The position numbers and the translations under genes are program-made. Below, in pieces: positions 45,113-54,837 of a DNA stretch of 64,000 nt. Below the pieces are notes generated by a model, which worked only from the letters and a program-made list of their open reading frames with translations, ran no database searches and was not told where the DNA came from. Positions within the stretch are counted from its first letter, which is position 1. Each line of letters starts with the position of its first letter. Source of the DNA: Cohnella luojiensis (GTDB lineage Bacteria; Bacillota; Bacilli; Paenibacillales; Paenibacillaceae); assembly GCF_004564235.1 (NCBI RefSeq), contig NZ_SOMN01000007.1, forward strand, positions 1 through 64,000. Reading direction: 5' to 3'.

Positions 45113-45963
45113 GAGGCAGCCCCTCCTTGTTTCCTCAATTCGACGATCGTCCAGTCTCCCCTTCGCTCAGCAAGGAAGTTCCATCCCATGGCAGTCGCGC
45201 GATCGCGAACCATACGTAACCCGAATCGTCCAGGGGACTGCAACGGATCCCCGCTGAAACCCTTTCCGTCATCCTCTACCGCGCATCGGAAACCTCCGAA
45301 TCCGTCCGCTTCTCCCACGACGAGTACTTTCGTTGCATTCGCGTGTTTCCGCACGTTGATCAGCGCTTCCCTTAAGCAGGCATGAAGCTCTACCTTTTCC
45401 TTATCGCTCAAGCTAACGTCCGGAATGCTCCAACTGAAATCCGCCTGCGCTTCCGACATCTCCGCAGTCTCGCCTAGCAGTTCCCTTAACGGCACGACCC
45501 ATGCCGCGGCTGCCGGGGACGGCGGCAGCCGGAGATTCGCGATCGCTTGCCTTACGTCTTCATGCATGACCCTGACGGTTTCTCTTAAGCCCGTCGCCAG
45601 CTCCTTCACGGGACCGTCGATTTTCATTTCATCTAACACATCGAGCTTGACCGCAAGCAGAAACAAGGATTGCGAGATGCCATCGTGAAGCTCTCGGGCC
45701 AAGCGTTCCCTCTCCTCCAGCGCTGCATTGGTTCCCTTTTCCCGCTGCAAGGCTTGCTGAGATTGCTCTAAACGGGCGAATAAGCTTCTAACCAGAGTCA
45801 GCGTAACGGCAAGCACGATAAAAGGAGCGAGCAGATTTCCGAGCTCCATGGATAGATAGGGCAGCAGGAAGGCATGGCGGATGTATTCCCAAAGCCCGAT
45901 GGTGAGAGTGGGGATGAGCAGGATGAGCCATTTAATCGTCCGGTCGTTTCTCATCATTTCCAT
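45109..45963 (-). CDS. Sensor histidine kinase, NarX/DesK-like
   Basis: 284 aa. Two membrane helices (about 12-28, 42-62) with almost no external domain, a short coiled coil, the HisKA_3 motif ERERLARELHDGISQSL with H93, and the ATPase domain with REALINVRKHANAT and DDGKGFSG. Such kinases sense membrane state or a partner protein. It is 27 bp downstream of copC-copD, so a copper or membrane-stress signal is plausible. GAGGGGGCA precedes the ATG. Confidence 0.9.
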   Translation of the reverse strand: MEMMRNDRTIKWLILLIPTLTIGLWEYIRHAFLLPYLSMELGNLLAPFIVLAVTLTLVRSLFARLEQSQQALQREKGTNAALEERERLARELHDGISQSLFLLAVKLDVLDEMKIDGPVKELATGLRETVRVMHEDVRQAIANLRLPPSPAAAAWVVPLRELLGETAEMSEAQADFSWSIPDVSLSDKEKVELHACLREALINVRKHANATKVLVVGEADGFGGFRCAVEDDGKGFSGDPLQSPGRFGLRMVRDRATAMGWNFLAERRGDWTIVELRKQGGAAS

Positions 45964-45990
45964 TGCCCCCTCGTCCAGCGGTTTGTCGTA

Positions 45991-47661
45991 TTAATAGATC
46001 CGGTAGGTTGTTTCCACGACGCGCTCCGTATCCTTGGAGTCGGTTACCCGGACTTGCGCTGTCCATTCCCCGGCGAATGGCAGAAAAGGACCCTGCGCGG
46101 TATAAGTCGTTTTCTTGAAGTCGGGGAACGCATCCAATTCTTCATCCTCGTATACTTCCAACGGAACATCGATAGCGCCCATTCCTTCTCGGCCTAGCGG
46201 TATCATCCGCAGTTGTACCTTCTTCGGGTCACCCTGCCCGGTGGCCTCCGGAAGCCATATTTTCAGCTTAAACTCGTTATCCCCAGGCGAATTAGGCGAA
46301 ACTCGCAGCGTGACATGCATTTCGGTTCCCATCCTGTGAAAGCTCAGGGCTTTATTCGCGGGAAGCGGAGTTTGATAAGTTAACACCCCGACGCTTAGCA
46401 CGATGGCCGCCAGCAATCCGACGTCTATCTTGAGCAGATTTCCGTGAGGAAGATCCCCTTTCTTGAGACGCCTTCGAATCAGGAACGCCGTAACCGCGAC
46501 TAAAAGAGAGATCGCCGCCTTGACGATTAGCCATTTCCCCCAAGCCGTATAGTTCAAATACTCAAGGGACGGAAGGAAAGTTAGCGTGGATAGAATACCC
46601 GTCACCCAGAGCACAAGGAAGGACAGGAGCGCCCACTTCGAGAAGACGAGAGCGAACCTTCCCGCTTCAGGTCTTTCTTTATACCAAATGGCCAACAGCA
46701 AAACCAATCCGCCGCCCCAAAGGGAAGCCGCTGCGAGATGGGCTAAGTCTAGGCCGATCGTATAAGCAAGAGGATTGAACGCAGCGGCGTGGCCGGACCA
46801 GGCTTCGGCGAACAAAGCAACCGCGGCCCAGCCGAGTCTGGCAGGCGCGGCAAGCGAAGGAAGCAACGGTGCGGCAAGGGCGAGCAGCAGTTGGGCGATG
46901 TAAAGCTTTCCGATCGTCGTCTCCGTTAATATTCGCCCCCACTCGGAGAGGGGCTCTCCTTGCCCTAAATCTTGAAGGCTGAAGAATACGTAGGTCAGGG
47001 TCGCAATAAGCGCGAATTTCCCCGCGAGCGACAGCGACTGGTTACGCACCTCGTGAATGGTGGTGGAAACCTTGAGCAGCAAGCTCCAGAACGCAAGCCC
47101 CGCGACTGCGAGAAGCCCTGCATAATAGAGGATTCTGGCGCTGTAGAGAAGGAAGGATTGCTGGCCGAGACCCGCGCTCCCATGGTTGGAATGTCCGACT
47201 TGCCGATGGGGATCCAGTTCGCTCGCATCGGGGAGCGGAGCGGGATTGCCAACCGTAAACACGTATGCCCCGGATATCGGATGGCCATCCGCGGAAATGA
47301 CGGAGTAGGAAACGGTATAATGTCCTTCACCCAGCTTCGGCAGTGCGATTCGGATTCCCTTGCCATCGTTGATCGACTCCGGATTCCCTTTCGCGACGTC
47401 GCGGGAGAGCTCGTTCAGCACTTGAAGCTTTGCCCCCCCGATGTCTAATCTTTCGTTAAACGAGATTTCGATGACAGGAGGACTGACTTCCACGCGAGAG
47501 TTCGCGGAAGGGCTGGTTTGCTCCAGCACGGCGTGCGCTTCGGCTTGTCCGAATTGGCACAATAGGTAGAATATGCCCATGATAAACATTGTGAGAATAT
47601 GAAAAAAATTTCTGTGAAAATTGGAGTGCGAAAATACGCGAATCTTACCGAACAATGTCAT
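45991..47661 (-). CDS. CopC-CopD fusion copper transport protein (YcnJ-like)
   Basis: 556 aa. After an N-terminal signal/membrane segment (about 20-42) comes a CopC domain starting with mature HAVLEQTSPSANS and including SVISADGHPISGAYVF; the N-terminal His and this His are copper ligands. Eight or so membrane helices of the CopD domain follow (about 165-440), with HLAAASLWGGGLVLL, and a C-terminal extracellular beta-rich domain (about 445-556). Import of copper is the role of the B. subtilis homologue YcnJ. GCAGGAGG precedes the ATG. It heads a gene group with the two-component pair and ycnI. Confidence 0.9.
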   Translation of the reverse strand: MTLFGKIRVFSHSNFHRNFFHILTMFIMGIFYLLCQFGQAEAHAVLEQTSPSANSRVEVSPPVIEISFNERLDIGGAKLQVLNELSRDVAKGNPESINDGKGIRIALPKLGEGHYTVSYSVISADGHPISGAYVFTVGNPAPLPDASELDPHRQVGHSNHGSAGLGQQSFLLYSARILYYAGLLAVAGLAFWSLLLKVSTTIHEVRNQSLSLAGKFALIATLTYVFFSLQDLGQGEPLSEWGRILTETTIGKLYIAQLLLALAAPLLPSLAAPARLGWAAVALFAEAWSGHAAAFNPLAYTIGLDLAHLAAASLWGGGLVLLLAIWYKERPEAGRFALVFSKWALLSFLVLWVTGILSTLTFLPSLEYLNYTAWGKWLIVKAAISLLVAVTAFLIRRRLKKGDLPHGNLLKIDVGLLAAIVLSVGVLTYQTPLPANKALSFHRMGTEMHVTLRVSPNSPGDNEFKLKIWLPEATGQGDPKKVQLRMIPLGREGMGAIDVPLEVYEDEELDAFPDFKKTTYTAQGPFLPFAGEWTAQVRVTDSKDTERVVETTYRIY

Positions 47662-47736
47662 TAAAACGGCCTCCTGCTCATTCTTTCAACCGATTTCTTC
47701 ATGATTGGGACTCTGGAACCACAGCTTCTCAAGCTC

Positions 47737-47791
47737 TTGACACACGCTATATATTGTTATAACTTCTTCATACAGAAACAATATCTTGTGT
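47737..47791 (+). promoter_or_regulatory. nrdE promoter with two NrdR boxes
   Basis: TTGACA at 47737-47742 is a strong -35; the -10 is around 47758-47765. Two sequences resemble the NrdR consensus ACACWATATATWGTGT: 47744-47759 (13 of 16) and 47776-47791 (14 of 16). They start 32 bp apart, the three-turn spacing usual for NrdR. Binding would block the promoter, so reductase expression should fall when dATP/ATP loads NrdR. Confidence 0.72.
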
Positions 47792-47817
47792 TATCCATGG
47801 ATGGAGGGCTTAGTAAG

Positions 47818-50043
47818 TTGAACATCGTTAAACGTAATGGACAGGTCGAGGAACTCATTTTCTCCAAATTGAAGAAAGTCATCGATTTCGCGTGCGTAGG
47901 GTATCCGCAATGCGATTCGCTGGAGCTGGAAACGGCGCTTCTGCCCCATTTCCGCAACAACATTTCCACTAAAGAAATCCAATCGACGCTCATTCGCGTA
48001 TCCGTTGAGAAAACAACCGCCGAGGAGCCGGACTGGCAATTCGTTGCCGCCAAGCTCCACGTTTACGATCTATATAAAGAAGCCGCCGTTCACCGCAAAT
48101 ACGGATATTTCGGATATGGCGACTTCTACTCCCTCATTACTTATTTGACGGACAAGGGCTTGTATGGAAAATACATACTCGAACATTATACCCGCGAGGA
48201 AATTCGCGAGTTAGGCAATTACATCGTACCTGAACGGGACTATCTCTTCAACTATATAGGAATTAAGACGCTATCGGATCGCTATATCATCCGCGGCTTG
48301 CAAGGCGAGACCTTGGAGCTTCCGCAAGAGTTGTTCATGGGCGTGGCTATGCACTTGGCAATGAAGGAAAAAGACAAGCTTCATTGGGCACGCAAGTTCT
48401 ATGATGCGCTTAGCTCCCTTCGCATGACGGTTGCGACTCCTACGCTGGCTAACGCCCGCAAACCATTCCACCAACTGTCCAGCTGTTTTATCGATACGGT
48501 TCCGGACAATCTATGGGGAATTTACAACACGGATATGAGCTTCGCTCAAGTATCCAAATTCGGCGGCGGCATGGGCATCTACGTCGGCAAGGTAAGATCC
48601 CGCGGATCCGCGATCCGCGGTTATAAAGGCGCTGCAGGCGGCGTCATTCCTTGGATCAAAAACTATAACAACACCGCAATCGCGGTGGATCAGCTTGGCG
48701 TTCGTTCCGGCGCGGTAGCCGTTTACCTGGACGTATGGCACAAAGATATTTTCGACTTCCTTAATTTGAAAACAAACAACGGGGACGACCGCATGAAAGC
48801 CCACGATATTTTCCCGGGCGTCTGCATCCCTGATTTGTTCATGAAAACCGTTCAGGAGCGCGGCTCCTGGTACCTGTTCGATCCGCATGAGATCCGCACG
48901 ACGATGGGCTTCTCCATCGAAGATTCCTACGGCGAGGAATTCGAACGCCGCTACGCGGAATGCGTGAACAACCCGGCATTGTCCAGGGACGAGGTTCCCG
49001 CGATCGATATTATGAAAAAGCTGCTTGCCAGCAGCTTCGAGACGGGGACCCCGTTCGTGTTCTACCGCGATACGGTGAACCGCGCCAACCCGAACAAACA
49101 CAAAGGCACGATCTATTGCTCCAACTTATGCACGGAGATCTGCCAGAACATGAGCGCGGCCGAGCTCGTTTCGGTCACGTCCGACGACGGCATCATCACC
49201 TCGCAAGTGAAAGCCGGAGATTTCGTCGTGTGCAACCTCTCTTCCATCAACCTGGGCCGCAACTTGACCAAGGAAGAAATCGCCGAGACGGTAGCCGTTC
49301 AGATGCGCATGATGGACAACGTCATCGACCTGAACCACTATCCGAGCAAGCAAGCGGAAATCACGAACCAGAAATACCGCGCCGTCGGTCTCGGCTCCAG
49401 CGGTTATCACCAATGGCTTGCCCATCACCGTATCGCTTGGGAGACGGATGAGCATCTTACGGCAGCGGACGAATTGTACGAGTGGATCAACTACTGCGCG
49501 ATCAAAGCGAGCATGGAATTGGCCGAAGAGAAAGGCTCCTACTCCCAATTCGAGGGCAGCGAATGGCAAACGGGCGAATACTTCACCCGCCGCGAATACG
49601 TAAGCGAGGAATGGAAACAGCTTCAATCCGACGTGGCGTCCAAGGGCCTACGCAACGCATGGCTATTCGCAATCGCGCCTACCGGTTCCACGTCGCTCAT
49701 CAGCGGTTCCACTGCGGGCATCGACCCGATCTTCGCGAAGTTCTGGGTCGAGGAGAAGAAAAACGCGGTCATCCCGCAAACCGCTCCGAACCTGTCGCCG
49801 GAGAACACGTGGTTCTACAAGGAAGCTCACCACATCGACCAATTGTGGAGCATCAAGGCAGCCGGCCGTCGCCAGCGCCACATCGATCAATCGCAATCCT
49901 TCAACCTATACGTCACTCCGACGATCAGCGCGAAGGAATTCCTGGACCTCTATATGGCCGCATGGGAGAACGGACTCAAAACCGTCTACTACTGCCGCAA
50001 CAAGTCCCTGGAAGTCGAAGACTGCGTAAGCTGCTCGGCTTAA
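47818..50043 (+). CDS. nrdE: Ribonucleoside-diphosphate reductase, alpha subunit (class I)
   Basis: 741 aa from the chosen TTG. An N-terminal ATP-cone (about 1-90, NIVKRNGQVEELIFSKLKK) allows dATP control. Active-site cysteines: SSCFIDTV, the radical site in YCSNLCTEICQN, and the C-terminal CVSCSA that passes electrons from thioredoxin. The glycine-rich FGGGMGIYVGKVRSRG and APTGSTSLISGSTAGIDPIF complete the family. GGAGGG lies 9 nt before the TTG; an ATG at 47797 lacks a site, and frames from 47701 would start inside the promoter. Together with NrdF it makes dNTPs. The presence of an ATP-cone and absence of nrdI suggest class Ia. Confidence 0.93.
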   Translation: MNIVKRNGQVEELIFSKLKKVIDFACVGYPQCDSLELETALLPHFRNNISTKEIQSTLIRVSVEKTTAEEPDWQFVAAKLHVYDLYKEAAVHRKYGYFGYGDFYSLITYLTDKGLYGKYILEHYTREEIRELGNYIVPERDYLFNYIGIKTLSDRYIIRGLQGETLELPQELFMGVAMHLAMKEKDKLHWARKFYDALSSLRMTVATPTLANARKPFHQLSSCFIDTVPDNLWGIYNTDMSFAQVSKFGGGMGIYVGKVRSRGSAIRGYKGAAGGVIPWIKNYNNTAIAVDQLGVRSGAVAVYLDVWHKDIFDFLNLKTNNGDDRMKAHDIFPGVCIPDLFMKTVQERGSWYLFDPHEIRTTMGFSIEDSYGEEFERRYAECVNNPALSRDEVPAIDIMKKLLASSFETGTPFVFYRDTVNRANPNKHKGTIYCSNLCTEICQNMSAAELVSVTSDDGIITSQVKAGDFVVCNLSSINLGRNLTKEEIAETVAVQMRMMDNVIDLNHYPSKQAEITNQKYRAVGLGSSGYHQWLAHHRIAWETDEHLTAADELYEWINYCAIKASMELAEEKGSYSQFEGSEWQTGEYFTRREYVSEEWKQLQSDVASKGLRNAWLFAIAPTGSTSLISGSTAGIDPIFAKFWVEEKKNAVIPQTAPNLSPENTWFYKEAHHIDQLWSIKAAGRRQRHIDQSQSFNLYVTPTISAKEFLDLYMAAWENGLKTVYYCRNKSLEVEDCVSCSA

Positions 50044-50111
50044 ATAATAGTGTCTTTCTTACACTTAGATTTATAATCCGGGGCGGAGTGTCGGGGTTAA
50101 GTTTAATAGCG

Positions 50112-50147
50112 AGTTAACCCGCTTTTTATCGGGTTTGAACTTGCTCA
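50112..50147 (+). terminator. Possible terminator or attenuator after nrdE
   Basis: GAGTTAACCCG with CGGGTTTGAACTTGCTC (AACCCG/CGGGTT core, outer pairing of GAGTT and AACTT) with an internal CTTTTTAT loop and no U tract at the end. It may only partly stop transcription, or shape the message. Confidence 0.35.
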
Positions 50148-50195
50148 AGACGCGAATGGTTTGCAATTTTAAGGGGTCGCCGCATCAGCGGAAAG

Positions 50196-50303
50196 AATCG
50201 TTTCTCCTGGAGAGTTTACGTGCCGTCTTTGAAATCCGCTTGTTACCTTGTAGAGGTAATCAAAACAAGCGGATTTCAACAACGGCCGGAAGGAGAAATG
50301 ATT
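50196..50303 (+). other. Large imperfect hairpin between nrdE and nrdF
   Basis: Stems nested in register: 50196-50208 with 50291-50303 (13 bp, one G-U), 50222-50226 with 50282-50286 (5 bp), 50231-50243 with 50265-50277 (13 bp perfect, GAAATCCGCTTGT/ACAAGCGGATTTC) and 50244-50248 with 50254-50258 (TACCT/AGGTA). No U tract follows, so it is not a simple terminator. It ends about 30 nt before the nrdF ribosome site. The rest of the 305-bp gap holds only the element at 50112-50147. Confidence 0.75.
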
Positions 50304-50348
50304 ATTGCAGCGCCTAGCCGGCGACCCAACTATAGGAGGAAAAAAGAA

Positions 50349-51392
50349 GTGGATGAGCAATTAACCCGAAAAAAACTGTTTAACGAGCACGGAGAGCAGG
50401 ACTGGGGAAAACGCCGGATCATCGGAGGAAACACTACCAACCTGATCGAGCTCAATAACGTCAAATACGAATGGGCAACGAAGATGTACCGTACCATGAT
50501 GAACAACTTCTGGATTCCCGAGGAGATTCCGCTCGCTCAGGACGCCAAGGACTATAAGCTATTGTCGGAGTCTGAGCGCAAGAGCTACGATCGCATCATC
50601 AGCTTCCTGATCTTTCTGGACTCCTTGCAAACGGCAAACCTGCCGAACGTAAACGAATACGTGACGGCTCCCGAAGTTAATTTGTGCCTGACCGTTCAGA
50701 CCTTCCAGGAAGCCGTTCACAGCCAAAGCTACAGCTACATTCTCGATAGCGTCTGCTCCGCGGAAGCCCGCGACGAGATTTATAATCTATGGCGCAACGA
50801 CGAGCGTCTGCTGGCCCGCAACCGGTTCATCACGGACCTGTATGAGAACTTCATCGCGGATTCTTCCCATAAGAACCTGCTCAAGACGATTATGGCGAAC
50901 TACATTCTCGAAGGGATTTATTTCTACAGCGGCTTCAGCTTCTTCTACGCGCTCGGTCGCCAAGGCAAGATGCTCGGTACCGTATCCGAGATCAAGTACA
51001 TTCAACGCGATGAACTGACTCATTTGGCATTGTTCCAGAACATTTTCCGCGAAATCCGCAAGGAAAATCCGGACCTGTTCACGCCGGAACTCGTCGAAGA
51101 GCTGCGCCAGATGATGAAAACCGCCGTCGAAACTGAAATCTCATGGGGTCAATCGATCACGAACAACGAAATTCCCGGACTTTCCGCGGATATCATCGAC
51201 AGCTATATCAAGTACCTCTCGAATGAGCGCTTGAAAATGCTTGGCCTCGAGATCCTCTACCCTGAAATCACCGAGCACCCGATGCGCTGGGTCGAAAGCT
51301 TCAGCAACATGAACAGCATGAAAACCGACTTCTTCGAACAGAAGGTCACCAACTACAGCAAATCCTCCAACCTCAACTGGGGCGATCTGTAA
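50349..51392 (+). CDS. nrdF: Ribonucleoside-diphosphate reductase, beta subunit (class I)
   Basis: 347 aa radical-generating subunit. Iron ligands are visible in FLIFLDSLQTANLPN, FQEAVHSQSY (Glu and His, then the Tyr at the radical position, matching E115-H118-Y122 spacing of E. coli NrdB), FYSGFSFFYALG and QRDELTHLALF. The presence of the Tyr means a standard tyrosyl-radical enzyme. The start is a GTG with AGGAGGAAAAAAGAA upstream; earlier in-frame codons fall in the intergenic hairpin. Downstream of nrdE; no nrdI or nrdH is present. Confidence 0.93.
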   Translation: MDEQLTRKKLFNEHGEQDWGKRRIIGGNTTNLIELNNVKYEWATKMYRTMMNNFWIPEEIPLAQDAKDYKLLSESERKSYDRIISFLIFLDSLQTANLPNVNEYVTAPEVNLCLTVQTFQEAVHSQSYSYILDSVCSAEARDEIYNLWRNDERLLARNRFITDLYENFIADSSHKNLLKTIMANYILEGIYFYSGFSFFYALGRQGKMLGTVSEIKYIQRDELTHLALFQNIFREIRKENPDLFTPELVEELRQMMKTAVETEISWGQSITNNEIPGLSADIIDSYIKYLSNERLKMLGLEILYPEITEHPMRWVESFSNMNSMKTDFFEQKVTNYSKSSNLNWGDL

Positions 51393-51413
51393 GACCATCC
51401 GCACGTAACGCAT

Positions 51414-51473
51414 AAAAAATAGGGGTTGTCTCATTGGTCTTAAATGACCAGAGGGACAGCCCCTTATTTTGTA
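51414..51473. terminator. Bidirectional terminator after nrdF
   Basis: AATAGGGGTTGTCTC with GGGACAGCCCCTTATT enclosing TGGTC/GACCA, with A- and T-rich ends. It lies between nrdF and the convergent cyclotransferase-like gene. Confidence 0.85.
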
Positions 51474-51862
51474 ACATCCGGCCACCAATCCCCGTCCACG
51501 AATGGACAACCTCGATGATCCGTCCAAATATATACCCAGCCGAACAGACTCGGATCGTCTTCATCCGTTACCCAAACCCGCTCGTAGTCGTTCTCCTCCT
51601 CGATGCCGATGAATCCTTCCAACTCATCGAGCGCGGGTAAACCTTCCGGAGCTACTTCCATCCACATGCCCCGAACGAAACCGCCGGAACCCAGCAGCAA
51701 CGCCGGATAAGGACCATAATCCACAAGCCGGCCTCGTATTCTACCCGCGGTAACCGTTTTTAGATAAGGCGCAATTACGCCGTGATTGCTTAATCCTGGC
51801 AATAGGGAACCGTACACGAACACTCGAATGCCGGCGTTTTCCATACCATCCGAATTTCTCAT
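51464..51862 (-). CDS. Gamma-glutamylcyclotransferase-family protein, 132 aa
   Basis: AIG2/YtfP-like fold: the phosphate-loop-like motif VFVYGSLLPGLSNH near the N-terminus and the catalytic-type Glu in DELEGFIG. Family members release 5-oxoproline from gamma-glutamyl peptides or amines. The substrate is unknown, but 5-oxoprolinase genes lie 2 kb upstream on the same strand, which may not be chance. The ATG follows the GGDEF-EAL stop by 2 nt, so translation is coupled. Confidence 0.78.
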   Translation of the reverse strand: MRNSDGMENAGIRVFVYGSLLPGLSNHGVIAPYLKTVTAGRIRGRLVDYGPYPALLLGSGGFVRGMWMEVAPEGLPALDELEGFIGIEEENDYERVWVTDEDDPSLFGWVYIWTDHRGCPFVDGDWWPDVTK

Positions 51863-51864
51863 CG

Positions 51865-53988
51865 TTACACCGTTGCTTCCTTTTGCTCTCGCTTGCTTTT
51901 ATTTAATTCGAACAATGAAGAAAACTTATCCGGCGATACGGGGCTGGAGAAGAAATACCCCTGCGCTTCTTGGCATTTCAGCTCCTTGAGGAACTCGACT
52001 TGCCCTGCGCTCTCCACCCCTTCTGCCGTAACCGTCAGATTCAGGTTCCTCGCCATGGCCGATATCCCGGATACGATTGCCGCATCGTTGCGGTCGGTCA
52101 GCACGTCGTTCACGAACGAACGGTCAATCTTCAGCTTGTCGATCGGAAACCTTTTCAAATAATACAAGGAGCTGTACCCGGTACCGAAATCATCAATGCT
52201 GATTCGTACCCCGAGCTCTTTGAGTTGCTCAAGCATTTCGGTCGCGTATGCGACGTCCGCCATAATGCTCTCCGTGATCTCAAGCTCCAGCCACTGCGGG
52301 GATAACCCCGTCTCTTCCAACACTTTTGCAATTCGTGCGCATAGATCGTGCTGACGGAATTGTCGGATCGAGAGATTCACCGATAGAATGATAAGAGGAT
52401 GGCCATTGTCCTGCCATGCTTTCATCTGCCTGCAAGCGTTCCATAACACCCATTCGCCTAGAGGCAAAATAAATCCGTTCTCCTCGCAGAGAGGAATGAA
52501 TTCCGAGGGCGGAATTTCCCCTTTTTGCGGATGGCTCCATCTAAGCAAAGCTTCGGCACCGACAAGGACTTCATGCTCCAGATCGACCAACGGCTGATAA
52601 GCAAGATGGAACTGCCCAAGCTCCAAGGCGATGCGCAAGTCGTTCTCCAGCAATAACTTTTCTTTCGCTTTGAAATTCATCTGAATCTCGTATCTTTTCC
52701 AACTATTACGCGTTTCTTTGGCGCTGTACATCGCGGTATCCGCATTCTGCAGCAAAATATCTAGAGTATTCCCGTCATCCGGGTAGATCGCCATCCCGAC
52801 GCTGCTCGTAATATGAAAAGCGGAAGGCCCTACTTTAACCGGTTGTTCGAACGTATCCACCAGCCGTTGGGCTGCCTTTTCGGCTTCCGCCGCTTCGTTA
52901 ATGTCGCTTAGGAGTACCGTGAACTCATCCCCGCCAAGCCGGAAGACGTTCTCGGGTTTATCCGCGAACTTGGTTAGGCGCTCCGCAACAGCTACGAGTA
53001 ACCGATCGCCGAAAGCATGCCCCATGGAATCGTTAATCGTTTTGAACCGATCCACGTCCAACCATAGCAACGCAAATCGGCGTTGTCCATGATGAGCGCG
53101 ACCCATCTCCGCCCTAACCCGGTCCGCGAACAAACGACGGTTAGGCAATGCCGTAAGCTCGTCATGGTAGGCCAAATAATTGATCCGCGCTTCCGTTTTC
53201 TTCTGGCGCTTATGCGGCTCTTCGATAAGAACGAAATAAATCCCTTTTAACAAATAATAGTATCCGACCAGCTTAAACCCGTCTCCGAACAGGCTTTCCA
53301 GCGAACCCGCGCCCGATCCGATCGATTCTTCGACTTTAGCCATGAACAACCAGATTAGGGCTTGTACGATCGTAAGCATCGATTCGGGCCTTTCGACGCG
53401 ATTACGGTATAAGATGATACATATCGCAGCCGCATAGAGCAGCAAGGTAGTCGTTTGTTGAATGGGAGCCAGCTTGTCGATAAATGCCTGATTCCAGTGG
53501 TCCACCTTAAAGACGATCCAGGAAACGACCGCAACGGTGACGATGACGGGAATAATCGCGTAAATACGGGTCGAGGGCTTAACGGTCGGATTCTTTAAGG
53601 AGAAAACGATAAGGATACCCATCGCCCCGACCCCTTGCGAAATCCAACTCAACATGATACTCGGTGTATCTCCGACGGTAGAATCGTATAACGGCAGTCC
53701 CGGACTGCTAACTGCGTGAAGTAAATCCAATAACCCGATTGCCGTGAACAAAGCGGCCGTAATCAATCGCTGCCTGCAAAGAGTAGGAACGAAAACCATC
53801 CAGCCAAGAATCAAAAGGACAATGCAAATCGAGAAGGATACAGACTCTATTAACATAAGAGCCGCTGCCCGATTAGTAAGCGCGAATACTTGTTCCAACC
53901 AACCATTTCCCCATTGTATGCAACTGAATACCGTAGCGGCAGCAATAACCATCCACACGGTTTTCAGCTCGGCGCGATTAATCGACAT
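51865..53988 (-). CDS. MASE3-GGDEF-EAL cyclic di-GMP protein
   Basis: 707 aa. Eight membrane helices (about 10-255) with [19 protein letters not shown] match the MASE3 sensor. GGDEF domain about 270-440 with intact GGDEF at 352-356; EAL domain about 450-695 with EAL at 479-481, ELEITES and [10 protein letters not shown] (599-608). Both synthase and phosphodiesterase motifs are intact, so either activity is possible. No strong ribosome site was identified at the ATG. Coupled to the gamma-glutamylcyclotransferase-like gene. Confidence 0.9.
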   Translation of the reverse strand: MSINRAELKTVWMVIAAATVFSCIQWGNGWLEQVFALTNRAAALMLIESVSFSICIVLLILGWMVFVPTLCRQRLITAALFTAIGLLDLLHAVSSPGLPLYDSTVGDTPSIMLSWISQGVGAMGILIVFSLKNPTVKPSTRIYAIIPVIVTVAVVSWIVFKVDHWNQAFIDKLAPIQQTTTLLLYAAAICIILYRNRVERPESMLTIVQALIWLFMAKVEESIGSGAGSLESLFGDGFKLVGYYYLLKGIYFVLIEEPHKRQKKTEARINYLAYHDELTALPNRRLFADRVRAEMGRAHHGQRRFALLWLDVDRFKTINDSMGHAFGDRLLVAVAERLTKFADKPENVFRLGGDEFTVLLSDINEAAEAEKAAQRLVDTFEQPVKVGPSAFHITSSVGMAIYPDDGNTLDILLQNADTAMYSAKETRNSWKRYEIQMNFKAKEKLLLENDLRIALELGQFHLAYQPLVDLEHEVLVGAEALLRWSHPQKGEIPPSEFIPLCEENGFILPLGEWVLWNACRQMKAWQDNGHPLIILSVNLSIRQFRQHDLCARIAKVLEETGLSPQWLELEITESIMADVAYATEMLEQLKELGVRISIDDFGTGYSSLYYLKRFPIDKLKIDRSFVNDVLTDRNDAAIVSGISAMARNLNLTVTAEGVESAGQVEFLKELKCQEAQGYFFSSPVSPDKFSSLFELNKSKREQKEATV

Positions 53989-54117
53989 CTCATTGCCTCC
54001 GACAAAATACCTATTCTAGGTAGAAAGACTCTATGATCCTCTCTATATTTTCCACATGTACACTCCGTTTCCTGCTGATAGGTGATTAATTCGACAATTA
54101 TTCGACAATGTTCATGT

Positions 54118-54837
54118 TTATGGGGATTGGATGGATATTCCTGCAGCTTTCAAACGTTGAGCAATATGCTTGGCATGTTCAGCGGCTTTGGGCGTATCCC
54201 CATGAAGGCAAAGGGATTGGAATCGGCCTTCATCTGTTAGGGTTATTGCCTGCCGCGCCGCCATTTCCGGTTGCTCGATTACGGCCCCGGGCATGTGCCT
54301 CTCTACCAGGCTGCCGTCCGGCAAATAGGCGCGATCCGCAAAACCTTCGGCTACGTATCGAACCCCCTTGGCGCTTGCCGCATATTGCAGTTGGCTCCCA
54401 GGCGGACCATATAGCATAAGCTCTGGATTTAATCGTTGAATGGCGCTTACGATCGAGCTGGATAATCGTTCGTCCTTCGCAGCCATATGATACAAAGCCC
54501 CATGTAATTTCACATGTCGCAGCGTGCCGCCCGTCGCTTGAACGAAAGCCTGAAGAGCTCCCACCTGGTAAATGACGAAATCGCTTGCTTCTTCGGGCGT
54601 GACCGCTATCTCGCGGCGTCCGAAACCCAGACGATCCGGCAAGCCAGGATGCGCTCCTATCGCAACGTTACGATTTAGGCAGCTCTCAACGGCGATGCGC
54701 ATCGTATGCGGATCCCCCGCATGAAACCCGCATGCAATGTTGGCTGATGATACGTATTCCAGCAAGATTTCGTCCGCCCCCCAATGATAGGGACCGAATC
54801 CCTCACCCATATCCGCGTTCAAATCGATCGTCGTCAT
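54118..54837 (-). CDS. pxpA: 5-oxoprolinase subunit A (LamB/YcsF family)
   Basis: 239 aa. DLNADMGEGFGPYHWGAD at the N-terminus, ANIACGFHAGDPHTM and IGAHPGLPDRLGFGRR are family signatures. PxpA with PxpB and PxpC opens 5-oxoproline (pyroglutamate) to glutamate using ATP. The ATG overlaps the stop of the pxpB-pxpC gene (ATGA), with GGAGGA inside that gene, so translation is coupled. Confidence 0.92.
   Translation of the reverse strand: MTTIDLNADMGEGFGPYHWGADEILLEYVSSANIACGFHAGDPHTMRIAVESCLNRNVAIGAHPGLPDRLGFGRREIAVTPEEASDFVIYQVGALQAFVQATGGTLRHVKLHGALYHMAAKDERLSSSIVSAIQRLNPELMLYGPPGSQLQYAASAKGVRYVAEGFADRAYLPDGSLVERHMPGAVIEQPEMAARQAITLTDEGRFQSLCLHGDTPKAAEHAKHIAQRLKAAGISIQSP

Noticed and set aside
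47701-47817. Upstream in-frame extension of the ribonucleotide reductase alpha subunit to an ATG at 47701
   Set aside because: This stretch contains the -35 hexamer and both NrdR boxes, and codons from 47701 have no ribosome site. The real start lies after 47791.
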